Shown: positions 37,747 to 50,577, counted from the stretch's first letter. The stretch is 64,000 nt of DNA from Monilinia fructicola (GCA_008692225.1 VICG01000009.1:1612001-1676000), one strand, 5' to 3'. The notes: generated by a model not told the origin, from the sequence alone. Numbers and translations are program-made.

Positions 37747-40700
37747 TTACCTGAATCCTCGGAACTTTCTTCTACCTTTGCCCTTTCGTCCTTTCGCGGC
37801 TGGTGTAGTTCCATTCTGTGCGGTTGGGGCATCCTGAATGCCAGCTAATGCTTTGACATCCTCATCGTCCATTTCACTGAGATCATCGCTTGCATGAGAG
37901 CCGTCATCACCAGGGACTTCTTGCAAGACACTTGTCCCTTCAGGCTGGAAATCTTTGACATACCAAGGGATGCCTCCATTGTTGAGAACATCTGTACCAT
38001 CGGTTGTATTTTCACCATTGGAGACCGGTGGTGTAGGCGGGTTAGGTTGACTTTCCTCCAGTGCAGAATAATAACCATTGGTATCAGGTGGTGTGATACC
38101 ATTGCCATTTGTTGTGGGCTTCTCTAGACTGTGGTTGAGTAATTGTGGGTCAATCAAATGATCGGTATCAGAAGTAATAGCAGGCGAAACCTGAATAACA
38201 TCCGCAACGTCATGTTCTGCATCGACATCTGGCATTTCCGTATCTATAATTTCAGTATTGACATCAGAAGACTCCTTGCTTTCTACTATATTATTACTTA
38301 GAGCATTGGAGGCAGGCTCTTCTGATTGCGCAACATCAACCATGTGTTCATCTTGGGATGGCTCCGGTGCCCCAAGATCTACTATGGTATCAAGTGAGCC
38401 GTTCGAACCTTCTGGTGGAAATAGACAGTTTTCAAGTAAGGAATTCAACAATTTTAGCTGATCCTCGGGCGTTGTCTTGACAACATCACATTCAGCCCGA
38501 ACTGCAGTCTCCAACATAGGTTGAATGGCTTTTATAATGCGTTTTCCGAGTTTACGACGCTCGCGAACTTCGATGTTAACCTTCTTGGCAGTAGCCTTTG
38601 CGATGTCTCCAATCAACTTCTCATTTTGACGTCCTGGTGGGGAATCATTCATGATAGCAGCGTTCATTGCTGAGCCGAAGTCTTGCGCAAATGTCCCAGT
38701 AGTAGTATAAAAGCGCTGGTTGAGCTTCTCCCTAAGTCGATTGAGGACATTGGTAAACACCTTCTTGCTATCGAGTCTGCATCCCATTAGCTTTATTGGC
38801 GATCTGTGTCTTGGTCTAAACTTACTGTGAAGCCTTCTCGATAACAGGTGGCAGTAAATGAGCCACGGGAAAGTATATTGTGTCGACGGCATCTTTTTCG
38901 ACCCTTGCAGCTTCTAATTTCTTCAATTCGCGTTCTTTCACATCACCAGCAAGTTCACGCAATTTCTCGATATCTTTGAGTAGTAGATGAGCGAAGCCGA
39001 TACGACGTGCAAGTCTTTCTCTTCCTACATGGCCCATACCAGAGAAGTTGCGCCGGGTGATCTCCATGGAAGAGAAACTTTCCATTTGAAGTTGTAATCG
39101 CTTCAGAAGAGCTGCACCTCTTCGGGCCTCTCTCTTGAGAGTCCAATACCTACAACAATCTGCAGTCCACTCTCTACGCCTGCGAAGGTTGTAACGCTGC
39201 AATGACGCCTCCACCGAGTTGAAGATAACTTTCGGTATGATTGGAGCACCCGAAGGAAGTTTCCAAAGCCCCTTGATTGGCTCTTCGGATTGAATATCTT
39301 GATTGTATTGCATAAAGGGCCCCCGAGCACCATTCAAGTCCGTAGCTTCTGGGTACCTTCCAGCTCTGCGGTGGGCCGCAGCCAGCATACCCGCCGCTTC
39401 ATTCGAATCCGCCCACACACGGCCGCGCATGGTCTTTTTGTAAAACCTCCGAGCTTCAGCTGTAGCGACTACGGTGTCGTTCTCCCTGGAATGATCCTGG
39501 GGTGAGTGTTTGTCACAAAATGCTTTCAAGACAGCGTGTCCATCCAGAACAGCCAATGTACCATGGTTATTTTTCATCTTCAAGAACAGCCGAGCTCTGC
39601 GCGCGCAAGTAACATGAAACGCTGTGAAGCAGGCTTTGTTGCCACATTGTACGCATGCGCCCATGTTTTGGTTGCAAATGTAGCAGTTTAATTTCCACCT
39701 GCTCTTTGGCACCTTCTCAACTTCCATAACTGGCTCCATGAATGTTGTGTTGCCAAGAGAAACCTCGGGAATCCACATGGCACAAAGCAGATGTGACCAT
39801 TTTGAAGCATTGGTTTGTTTGAAAGCTCCATCGGTGTTTGGACAGAAAATGCAGGTCTGAGAATATATTAGCATTTAGTCTGGTCAAGGTCTTGTATGCA
39901 ACTTACAGGAGTGGAACGACCAATCAATTGACATTTTCTGCACATCCATTGACCTTCAGGAATAAAGGGAACTCCATAGCATTCTTGATGCACAGCTAAG
40001 TCACAGCCATCACAAAAGACAATGGCGTTGGTGTTTTCACAATCTCCGTCATCGCAGATAGCACATTTGCTATCTTGCTCTTCTCCAGCCGGAGCCTCGC
40101 CATTAACTGCAGCAGCGGAGCTGGATCTGGGTCGATGAGTTTGTGGGGGTTTTGGATTTGGCTTTGGTATAGTTCGTTCTAGATTATGCCAATCTTTCTC
40201 TATCTTAGTTAAAGTAACTTCGAAAATGTGTCGAGGAACCTCATCAACACCTTCAGACTTCCGCTTCTCGTTGTATTGTTGTAGCCATTTATCATCTGCC
40301 TCATCCATGTCATATTCAACACGACCAAGAGTACTTCCGATTCCATCCAGGTCTTCATTGAAATTTATATCAGAAGCTTTTATAAACTCTTGCTCTGGTC
40401 GAATAAATTCGTCGCTTTCCTGGTATCCTACGTTTGCCATAGATTTATCGACGTATTGATCAAATTCTGGCGTGTCAAATTTTTTCAGAGTATTTGTAAG
40501 TCGGAACGAAGGTTGTGGCAGGGTCAGCTTCTCCTTCGCATTAGTGTTTGCAACATGCACGTTCTTTGGTGTCCTTGGTGTCTTCGGTGTGCCGACGCTG
40601 AGAGTTATGCCAAGATTTGCGGCAGCCCTTGCAGCGTAAAAAGCTTCCGGGTTCTTGGGAGGACGGCCAGGTCTTCTCTTACCTCCTCCAGGTGTGCCGG

Positions 40701-41406
40701 GAATGGTATATGGAATGGGAACACTACTTGCGCTGGGAGTAAGAGTTGCGCCGCTTGGACTTGTGCCATTTTCACCATTGGTGGTGGCTTGTCCAGGAGT
40801 GCCATTGATTATTCCGTCTGCTGATTGCGATGCGCCGGCGGGTGTTGGAGGTCTCGGGCTCGATATTCCTTCCACTGCTTCTTGACTGAAGCACATCATT
40901 TCTTGGTTGATATCTAGATCGGGGTGAAATTCTTCCCAGCCTCGTTCTTCTCTTGGCTTATATCCATCGTTTTGCGCGACGGCAGCGGCAGCCTGCGACG
41001 AGGATCCGAACCTGCTTGGGGTAGCCATGGGGGGCTGTTGTGCGCGTGGAAGTACTGTTCTGGTTCTTGTTGTTCGATTATCTCTGCGAGGGTAAACGAC
41101 AGGCTGGACTCCGTTCGCAGCGTTTTCGCGTCCTATACGGCCGCGAGGTCCAATATAATTATAACCCCCTGGGCCTGTACCGCCGACTAATAGTAGATCT
41201 TGACCGTTCTCGTCCACGTATCTGCCTCCTCCACCAGGACCACCGGGGACGTATCGACCTTTTTTTGGAGGTTCTGAAGCTGGATTCTTAATAGTTGTAT
41301 TTTCAAATCTTCGATTGGAAGCTGATGCTGATTTTGGACGTGTAGACCTTGTACCTGAGCCACTTGCAGCTCTTTTGGGGGTTCCAGGTATTGGCGTCGG
41401 GGCCAT
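37747..41406 (-). CDS. NTO1: NTO1-like PHD-finger scaffold of the NuA3 histone acetyltransferase complex (BRPF/Jade family)
   Basis: Nuclear scaffold and histone reader of NuA3, the MYST-type H3K14 acetyltransferase complex; the metazoan relatives are BRPF and Jade. Exons 41406-39907, 39856-38826 and 38776-37747 give 1186 residues with all frames intact. An enhancer-of-polycomb-like segment occupies roughly residues 290-440. The first PHD finger (about 448-492) begins CAICDDGDCENTNAIVFCDG and includes CDLAVHQECYG. It is followed by the zinc-knuckle and extended PHD module, with CIFCPNTDGAFKQT, WSHLLCAMWIPE and CYICNQNMGACVQCG. The N-terminal 270 residues are Ser/Pro/Gly-rich and contain an AT-hook-like RGRPPKNP-type stretch (GRRPGRPPKNPEAF in context). 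The C-terminal third is acidic and ends in a Lys/Arg-rich tail (KGRKGKGRRKFRGFR). No bromodomain or PWWP domain is evident, as in yeast Nto1. Confidence 0.92.
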
Positions 41407-41794
41407 ATTTGAAAATTAATTCACTCCCGACTTATTTATGCGACAAAAATGGATGAAGTGTGGACAAAGGTGAGCTTGTGCCACTAGTGCGCTTGTTGAA
41501 AGTGATGATGGAATTTAGGTTGTAGGTAATAGTTTATTAGGTCGATTCTGTGAGGGGCGAGGCGCATAAGGAATCAGATAATATAAAGACACGATATGGC
41601 GCGTCTTTTTCTTTATGAATTAATTAAATGATATTTTACGAACAGATTACACGCAAATAATATCAATCTCTGGAGTTTAACATGATCTCACTCTACTTGT
41701 GGAAGCCAACATCTTCAGTTTGGTCGTCGCGATGTGGTTGCTCCTTCCAATTGGGATTAGCTTTAAATACAGGGATTATGGGAACATTGCCTAT

Positions 41795-41880
41795 TATAGT
41801 ATATTATAGTGTATTATAGTGCTGGGTATTAGAGTGCATTATAGTATATTATATGATATTATAGTATATTAATAATATAA
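41795..41880. repeat. TATTATAGTG-type degenerate tandem repeat
   Basis: About seven imperfect copies of a roughly 10-12-bp TATTATAGT unit. Confidence 0.8.
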
Positions 41881-41984
41881 GTACGGTACTACTGTACTAC
41901 TTATTACTGACCACGGGCAGATTAGCATCATCGGAAAAAGTATTAATTATCTTCCGACATGTACTGTATGTGTGTACGGAGTAC

Positions 41985-42760
41985 CCACCTAGGTAGGTAC
42001 CTAGTGTCCACGGGTATATATGTCGGGTATGGTATGTCTGTACGGCGTATGTATCCAATCATACCTAGGTATATGTATCCATGGATGCTGTATGTGCCTA
42101 GGTATATATACGGAACCTTGGAAGTCATAACAATAATCCATGGATACCTAAGGCTGCCAAGGAGGTAGGTACCTAGTAACTATCAGTCATATTTTAATAA
42201 TCAGCCCGTGCTTTTTATTGCTGTGTCAGCATCCATTCAGTGGATATCATATTATGTCATCATATATACCAGCTTGGCGAGCACATGATAGATACACGGA
42301 CCTGGGCAGCTAGCTATGGATCCTAGGTATCAACTAATAAATCCATGGATACAGTACAAATATAAAAACATTAAACGAGGACAAAAAACGATATGCATAT
42401 ATATACCTATCTAGTACCTCCAGCTACATATATACCTACCTAGGTAGGTACTAGGTATCTGGAGGTATGGATATATATGGATACTAGCACCAGGTATCTG
42501 GAGGTATATATATGGATACTAAATATCTACTAGGTATATGGATACCTTAGTACCTATCTCCAGCTAGTATCTGTCAATCATATTTTAAGCTCATAAGCTT
42601 CATTCATCTACTCCGTATATAGATATTGCATTGCATTGCATGAGCTTGGGAAGCAGAGGGTCGATAAGTAAGTACTAGCTACGTATCTACCTACCTAGTA
42701 GGTAATGGAATGTCTGCAATACATTAGATGAAAACAGAAAACTATATATATATACATACA
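41985..42760. repeat. dense CCTAGGTA / GGTACCTAG palindrome-word block
   Basis: Words built from CTAGGTA and its complement TACCTAG recur many times, for example CACCTAGGTAGGTACCTAG at about 41986, CATACCTAGGTATA at about 42060, AGGTAGGTACCTAGTA at about 42163 and CTACCTAGGTAGGTACTAGG at about 42437. They are separated by TATA and ATGGATAC stretches. It looks like simple-sequence expansion and not a mobile element, because I find no ORF or terminal repeats. Confidence 0.75.
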
Positions 42761-42919
42761 TATGTATGTATGTACCTACCGGGTTCCAAGGTTACCCGTG
42801 GACCTATGTGTACTTCCATTTGGTATATAAGTACGGATACCTATGTATATAATATTTTGGTACGAATCGGGATATCTGATGGTTCATATATACATATCTC
42901 CTCGAGTATATGTATATAT

Positions 42920-43160
42920 GTATAGATAATAGAGATCTACAGCTGCTGAAGCAAGTGCTTTTCTATAGTCTCTTGGTCTCTCAGTCGATATTATAAATAT
43001 TTAACTAATAGATATCTAAAGCAAGCAAGCGCTTTTCTTTACGTTCTTAGTTTTTGATTAACAATATATATCTTTAGTAGCTATCTAAAACAACCTTACC
43101 AGAGGCTAGTGCTTTTCTTTATGGTCGTTGGTTTTTTGGTCAACAGTTCAACGATATATA
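42920..43160. repeat. three-copy degenerate tandem repeat, unit about 74-80 bp
   Basis: The marker GCTTTTCT recurs at 42957, 43031 and 43111. Each copy has a similar frame: an ATATCTAAA-like word, a CAAG/CAA stretch, GCTTTTCT, a TCTTGG/TCTTAG/CGTTGG-like word, then a (T)TGGTCAACA/TGATTAACA-like word and an AT-rich spacer. The copies are well diverged, so the duplication is old. Confidence 0.7.
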
Positions 43161-44648
43161 TACAATCAGCTTCAGTATTCCCTGCTGGTGAGAGCAATCT
43201 TTTTTCCCGGTATAAAAGAAATGTAGCTGCCATACCCTGGGACAGCCAGTGGAGCATCATTGATCACTCTCTATCAATGGGGCAATCCCCCAAACCCCAA
43301 TAGCGATCTATAGCTTGCTACGCTCGAAAGTTTGTTACCATTTCCAAGTCAATATCAGAACTTTCCACAATGTGTTTTCATTATCAGCAACGTTTCTTTT
43401 TAGTCTGTTATGCTCGGTTTTCAATGATATGATTCTTGGTTGATTTGTATCCTAGACCCTCGTAACTGTACATATAAAGTTATGGTGCCTCCAATTGTGA
43501 GTCGAAAGTTTGACATTATGGCAACTAACGAGTTCAATATCTCTATAAGTTTGTTTTGTATATCTTCTTGAGCCAATAATCTCTAAACTTTCGGGTCCAT
43601 TGAAATGATAGCAGTTGGCATATAGAGATTGATATTTCAAACTCAGCACACTTCAGCTCTCTTCCAAGTGTATAATGGGTTGGTAGGTTTGTGTTGAAGG
43701 AAACTGAATACTTCTTCAAATTTTTGGAGATCTTATGTATCTTTTAAAAGAGGGAATGAGATATTGCATGTTCAGTGTAAGAAAACATTGAGATAGCTAC
43801 GTAGAAGCCAACTCCCGCCCCTCATTACGCATATTCACACATAGATAATCTCGGAATACCTAGAGGAGGGTTGAAGTTCTTTTAAACGTCGGTGTGCTAC
43901 TAGTTCTAATACACCTCTTGTTTCCATAAGTGCGATACTAGAAGATTCAAAAATCATATATTAGCCATTGTCACAAGTTATCTGTGAGAAACATTTACCA
44001 GTCGTATAGAAGCCCATGACTCTGGCAGTCCTGCTGCATGAAAGCTTGCTTGCAGATGCTTGCAGATCGAATTACACTCATGCTTATCTTTTTGGACCAC
44101 AAGTACAATATCTAATTCATTATAATTATTGCATGGTGACAGTACCACATTCACGGAAATGTAAGATTCATAAGCTCACCCATTATACACATCTCTAATG
44201 CTCACTCTATCGGTCAAACTTCCTCAATGCCTCGCCCAACCCCGCAGCAGCGGTACTTCAATTAGCCTGAATCGGAGAACATATCCACGAATGTTTATGG
44301 GGTGCGGGGAAGGATGATGATCTTTTACCCCACAAAGTCACAAAGTTCAACAACGTGCAGTATGTCAAGTTTTCTTCACTATTAAACCTTGCCGGCGTAT
44401 GAACGAATCCCTGGTATGCTTTCTTCGTAAATGTTTCGTTTTTAACCGTTGATTTATCCAGAGCTATCTGTGTATGCTTACAGCTTCATGATATGTACGG
44501 CATATAAACTTAAAATTTACCAGATATATATTATGCAGTGAGCAAAATGTAGAGACCATCAATATTCCTCTTTTCATCTTTCTTTCTGCGATTTCTCCAA
44601 CCTAGCTTTCTCTCTCGTGAAACTTCATATAGTGAAAAAATATCCGCC

Positions 44649-46896
44649 ATGGCAATCGGAGCTCCTGCCAGTGGTCTTTCCGATGTGGCTCTTCAACGTC
44701 GACAAAAGCTTATGGGTGCCAGTGGCCCAGCAGCTTTAGTTAAGAATTTCCGAGTTTTTAGTATTGCCTTGTTCGCTTGCATTGGAGGGCTTCTATATGT
44801 ATGTGGCTCCATAGATGCCGTATCAAGGAAAGTCTTCAAGTATGGAACTGATTCGGAATATGTGAATTATAGGGGTATAATCAGGGTGTTTTCTCTGGTG
44901 TACTAACCATGAACTCATTTGTGTCTCATATGGGGAATTACGCTGGCAACGATCCAGCAAATCAAAGTAGAAAAGGGTGGCTAACTAGTATATTGGAATT
45001 GGGTGCTTGGATTGGAACACTTCTAAGTGGGTTTATGGCCGAGGCCGCGAGTAGAAAATATGGGATTTTAATAGCAACCGGTATGGGACCTCATCGCTTT
45101 TCAACCCTCAATATCTCAGATTCGGACACTTTCTAGATGGCCCGGAGAACCTTTAAGATGCATACTAACAATTCATCTTCTGAAAGTCGTCTTCATCATA
45201 GGAGTCATAATCCAATCTACGGCCGTTTCAGCCGGCCACTCTGCCATCCTGGGCGGTCGTTTCATAACCGGAATGGGAGTCGGAAGTCTCAGCATGATAG
45301 TTCCCATGTATAATGCTGAGGTTGCTCCCCCCGAAGTCCGCGGATCACTAATCGCCCTTCAACAGCTCGCCATCTGTGCCGGTATAATGATATCTTTCTG
45401 GATCGACTACGGCACAAATTACATAGGAGGAACCGGCTCATCACAATCCGATGCAGCATGGCTTGTGCCAATATGTCTCCAGCTTTTCCCGGCCGTGATC
45501 CTTTTCGTCGGTATCTTATTCATGCCTTTTTCACCTAGGTGGCTCGTACATCACGGGCGAGAGGAGGAAGCGAGAAAAGTATTAGCACAATTGCGAGACC
45601 TACCCCAAGAACACGAGTTAGTTGAGATTGAGTTTCTAGAAATCAAAGCTCAGAGTTTGTTTGAGAAGAGATCGGTGGCGGAATTATGGCCTGGTCTCCA
45701 AGAATTGACCTGGGTTAATACTGCGAAGTTGCAATTTGTGGCCGTGGGCAGTTTATTTAGGACGAAAGCTATGTTTAGGAGAGTGGTGGTTGCGACTGTT
45801 ACAATGTTCTTTCAGCAATGGACGGGTATCAATGTAAGCTTTCAGTATGAAGAATGGAACTTCTCAATTTCCTTCCTCGTTCCCTCTCACTCATCTGGCC
45901 GAGAATAAATAGCACTACGAAAACTAACATCACAATCCAACACAGGCGATACTCTACTATGCTCCCACGATCTTCTCATCGCTCGGTCTCTCAAGTAACA
46001 CAGTCTCTCTTCTCGCCACCGGCGTCGTTGGTATCGTAATGTTTATCGCTACCATCCCCTCGGTTCTCTACATTGATAAATTAGGTCGCAAACCAATGCT
46101 TACAGCTGGTGCCATTGGTATGGCCACATGCCATATCATCATCGCTGTTATCGTCGCGAAGAATCGAGATTCATGGGACGAGCATAAAGCTGCAGGATGG
46201 GCGGCCGTGGCCATGGTTTGGTTTGTTCTCCTCTCCTCCTCTCCCCCTATCCTTCAACCCCTCCCCCCCTTTATCCATTCGCTAACACCCACCCAAGGCT
46301 TTTCGTAATCCACTTCGGCTACAGCTGGGGTCCCTGCGCCTGGATCCTCGTCGCAGAAATCTGGCCACTCTCCAACCGACCCTATGGAATCGCCCTCGGC
46401 GCATCTTCAAACTGGATGAATAATTTCATCGTCGGCCAAGTAACGCCCGATATGCTCAGCGGCATCTCCTATGGTACCTATATCATATTCGGACTGTTGA
46501 CTTACGGAGGAGCGGCATTTATATGGTGGGGAGTACCGGAGACGAAAAGATTAGGGTGTATGTATTGTTGATTCCTGATATCCTCCTCCTCCTCCTCCTC
46601 CTCGACTCTCCTTCCTTGCCCCTCCGCACTCATCCAAGTAAAATAAACGAAAAGCCCCCCCTCTCCCCACAAAACAGCCGTAAAGTCAAACAAACCCACA
46701 ACCTAACACCTCATCAGTAGAAGAAATGGACATCATATTCGGCAGCGAAGGAATCGGCCGCAACGACCTCGAGAGAATGGAAGCGGTCCGTCGAGAAGTC
46801 GGGTTGGATCGGATGCTCGGGGAATCAAACACGAGTGATACCTCGGCGGACAAGGAATCAAAGAGGGAGGAGGGCGAGAAGATCTGTGAATTGTAG
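44649..46896 (+). CDS. MFS sugar-porter family transporter
   Basis: Plasma-membrane hexose- or related-sugar:H+ symporter of the MFS sugar porter family. Exons 44649-44798, 44873-45080, 45187-45833, 45946-46220, 46298-46557 and 46718-46896 give 572 residues in an intact frame, the usual size with 12 transmembrane segments. Family motifs are visible: GGRFITGMGVG in the N-half, PFSPRWLVHHGREEEA before the central loop, QQWTGINAILYYAP after the third intron, YIDKLGRKPML, WGPCAWILVAEIWPLSNRPYGIALGASSNW and the PETKR end motif. The cytosolic tail is acidic and begins LEEMDIIFG. Substrate is unknown; quinate, glucose and disaccharide carriers share these motifs. The fifth donor (after 46557) lies only three bases inside GGTGTATG, and alternatives there would shift the frame. 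Confidence 0.92.
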
Positions 46897-47833
46897 GTTG
46901 GTGTAATGGGGTGGGAAGGGAGGCGGACGGGGGACGGGAAAAGGGACAAAGGTCGACGGGAAATAATGCGCGGTAACTTGCAAGGCTTCTGGCGCGCGGG
47001 ACATCGGAGTCAAGATCCTATTGACGCGGACCACCTCATACAAGGGTGCAAAGGTAGGAAGAGACGAACAATCATGCGATGCAAGACGCTGCGCCAAAAG
47101 GGATAAGAAGCATAGCAAACACGAATTCCACACCCCTGCATCCATGCATCTTCTGGCCTGTTTTGGCTTCCCCATCATGCGTGAGCGAGTTCCCGGGTGA
47201 TGCAGCACGTACCAGATCGACTACCGGTGAGCAGACACCTACACATTTTCCGTGCGCGCCGGTGAAGCTCGCTGGGAATAAGGACCGCGGCACCACAGTG
47301 TCTTTCTCGAGGACTCTGAGTGGCATGATGTGAAATATACCTAGTAGATAAAGGGTCGCTACGACGACGAGAAGCGATCCGCGTGCTACACGTGAAAAGG
47401 TTTCGGATGGGCCGAATATACAGTCAGGGCGAGTAGGAATTCTTATTGGAGCTCAGTTTGAATTATTAGAAGAATGGAGTCAAAAGATGCAACGGGAAGT
47501 TGTAGCTGGAAAAGGTGGGATATGCAGGTGTGGTTAGGATTCAAAATAGGTACTTGAGTGTATTTGTTTTCTAATACTAGGGTATACCAGTATTCATTAT
47601 ATGTATACCGAAGTATGCGTAACGCCTCGAACGCCCAACTGCCAGCATGTGTGGTATATCCTTCTTGCTACCTCTTCCCTTTCATTCTCTTCTCGCGCAG
47701 TCCTTTCTTCAAAGTGTATCTCGTTATTGGTTCTACGATAAAATCAAATCAAAAAACACAAATAGTAACACACAAGTCCAGAAAGCTTATAGTGGAGAGC
47801 GGAAGCTAGTATCAGCAACAGCCTGTCATACAA
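46897..47833. other. convergent intergenic region between the MFS transporter and GPC1
   Basis: Both neighbouring genes end here. I see no gene or strong terminator-like structure, only non-coding sequence with small open frames. Confidence 0.6.
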
Positions 47834-49524
47834 TCAAGCTGGTGCATCGCCCGCTTTTCTTGGCTTGGCAACATCCCTCGCACCTCCATCTATTCCTGTG
47901 CTACCAATTTGATCATTGAGCAGTGGGATCTTTTCTAAACTATTGTTTCTTGGTTGATCCGGCCGTTTTGTCTCGTCATCTTCACCTAGTATTTCTCCAC
48001 CTTCGGTTCTAGGCGTCAATAAAGGAGATGTCGTTAACTCGGTGGTACTATGCCATTTCTGAACTTCTCGCTTCATTTCTTCCAGCTCATTCTGGAAAAC
48101 GCTTGCCGAAAACTTCGATGTAGTAGTTTGCACCGTTGTAAACCGACCAGCAAAATACGGCCATGAGGAAAGATGCGGATGCATACCTGTACCAGAACCA
48201 TAATGGGCATGGTAACATAGTGAGCAACGCATATGAGTATTGAATAAGCATGAATGCAGGTTCTTGTAGAGAATCCGGGAGGGCGAGAACCGCTTTGCCA
48301 ATCCAGGCTTTGGAGTATGACTTTCGGAGCCAAGTGAATGATGTTGGACGACCTGCAGCGATCTTCTCGCGGCGGCGGACAGTAATAAGGAAATGATATG
48401 AAAGTTGCCATACTGCATATGGAATAGAAGACCATAGGGCCATGGATAAGAGACTGTAATGAGTACTGGACCCTACCGGCGATGTGCGTATATTGTAGAT
48501 GGCACTAAATCGTGATTGTTGGATAGATGGGTCTATGAGATGAACCAAGCAATGAAGCGTTACACAGGGCATGATGTGAATGAAGAGAGAGGTAACCTTG
48601 TCGAAGCTGTGAAACACCATAGAATTCCTCCACATGGCGATCGCCACCGCGTTGTTCCCCATGGACAGACAATAAGTGCTGATGAATAGTCGCTTCGACT
48701 GTGGGAATATCCAAATCGAGAGAAAGCATAAAAAGTTGGTAAAGTAACAGAGATCTGCGAGGAAGTAATGATATCCCCGTTTGTGATAAGCATAAAATCG
48801 AATAGGCATAAAGTATAGTAATTGCGCAGTGTACCACCAGTGGAATAGCTCAGGATACCCGCCGATTAAATAGCCACTGATGAGAACATTGAGTACACCA
48901 CAGATAAAGGAGACTTTTTCTCGAATGGTCACTGATTTTGTATCGTTCCAACGCGTCCCAAGTTTGTCGACACTATCGCGCATCCTCTTTTTATATCTAT
49001 CAAGCTGCTCATCGGCAGTTGGAACACGTTTTCGCCATTCTTCAACAACCCGGGTTTTTTGCATGACTCGAACTTGTCTTTAGCTTGTCCCGTTGCTTTC
49101 GAACCTTTTGAGACTGTGCCGATAGATTCTTTTGTATCTTTTCTAGCTGTTGGGGCAAAGCAAAGTTCTCCAATAAGTTCAAGATAGTGATTTTATCGAG
49201 GGGAGGCCATGGTTCCCAATCCTCCTGATATGTGCTACTTCCAGAAGCAGAGGGGCGCCTCGAAATATGAGGACTTCCATTTTCGGATGGTGTGAATGTC
49301 GTTATTTTACTATCCTCTGGAGGAGAGCTTCCAGTTGATGGAACACCGCTGGTAAGATGTTGCTCAGGAGATATCGAATTTGAATCGAGTGCAGGCTCTG
49401 ATTTAGAGCTTGGTATAGGGATTGGTTCAGTCATTTCTGATATCGAACGTGGATGGGTTTGAATAGGATCGTAGAAACAAATGCGCCGGAACGCAGAAGC
49501 AACTCTTAATGCTACGTCAGCCAT
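47834..49524 (-). CDS. GPC1: glycerophosphocholine acyltransferase (Gpc1/DUF2838 family), two apparent frameshifts
   Basis: Multi-pass ER-type membrane enzyme that acylates glycerophosphocholine with acyl-CoA to lysophosphatidylcholine, recycling phosphatidylcholine breakdown products (role known from yeast Gpc1). The N-terminal part is Ser/Pro-rich with a coiled-coil-like LEKIQKNLSAQSQKVRKQRD. The membrane region has the family signatures LISGYLIGGYPELFHWWYT, FMPIRFYAYHKRGYHYFLAD, the CLSMGNNAVAIAMWRNSMVF segment and CPLWFWYRYASASFLM. Two one-base insertions break the frame: an extra T in the run 49055-49060 and an extra A in the run 48096-48099. With both undone, a single intronless 562-residue protein runs from ATG 49524 to TGA 47834-47836. 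A downstream Met (MTEPIPIPSS, about 49434) is an alternative start. The family is firm and frame errors are the likely cause of the breaks. Confidence 0.9.
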
Positions 49525-49947
49525 TGTCTACAGATCTTGTACAATACGCCTCAATTTCACAGACAAACAATGATAATGAAACAACTCACAGAAAGGTATA
49601 CCGCTGCGGGTAAACAGCTTTATAACACCTTTAAGAATGCCCAAGTATTGGATAGCCGCGGTTTAATTCAAGCACATGAACAAGTCTCGAAAAGGTGATA
49701 CGTTATCAAAGGAACGATAACTTCGAGGTGCTTCTGATTCGAGATAGACTCTTTGAATAGGATAGTTTTGCCCTTGGACCACTTCTTCCGTGGAAGCTTG
49801 AGGTTGAAGGAAGTAAGATCGTGGCTGTTTCTAGGGATATGGTTGGATGTTGACATCAACAAATAGGTGGAAACGGAAACAGATGACCACAAGAGATTCT
49901 TTATCGTGGCTTTCAGATCAAAAAACTAGAGAGATAAGAGATGGAGA

Positions 49948-50005
49948 AGAGAAGGAGAAAGGAGAGGATGAAGAAGAAGAGAAGGAGAAAGGAGAGGATG
50001 ATGAA
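49948..50005. repeat. two-copy purine-rich tandem repeat, about 30 bp
   Basis: GAGAAGGAGAAAGGAGAGGA occurs twice in a row, each copy followed by a GATGAAGAAG-like stretch. Confidence 0.85.
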
Positions 50006-50577
50006 GAAGAAGCTGGAGGAGATAGGATAGGATGGGATGGGATGCGATAGTAGAATTGCTTTCTCATCTTGTTATGTATGGTTCGTTGTCTCAAATCAAA
50101 AGGATATCTACTCCAGGTCTACTCAAGCACTCTAATATGTATCTGATCATAGTAAGTACCCAAGTATGTACAACACTCAACACTCATCCTCAACACATTT
50201 CGTCATTGATCCTTTTGCTTTTTGCTGCCAGAGCCCTGTCACAGTGTCACCCTACGAAATTATGGAGTACGGTTATCCAGAACCCTTAACGATACTAGAA
50301 TCTAGATACGTTGACCGTGCCAGCCAGAAAAGCCACTTCAATATCATGTGATCCATAATTCGCGTCCGCGACTTTTTGTGATGTTGAGCTGGGTTGGGGA
50401 AGGTTAAGATTCAAGAGATTCAAGAGATTCAAAACCACCCTTTCAACCAAAATATACGTCATTTCAATCATCTCAAACGCATTACGCATTTAGTACAGAT
50501 GACATATTAATGCGCCAGTATTATCCATCTCCATTTCTTTGTGACTGGTCGTGACTCGTGGTTACTATTCATCCTTA

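Larger units (their letters stand above)
41407..44648. other. repeat-rich intergenic region between NTO1 and the MFS gene
   Basis: No gene is seen. From left to right it holds the NTO1 promoter, TATTATAG-type repeats (about 41795-41880), a dense block of CCTAGGTA-related palindromic words and GTATAT stretches (about 41985-42900), a degenerate tandem repeat of about 75 bp (42920-43160), and the MFS promoter. The open frames here run through the repeats. Confidence 0.7.
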
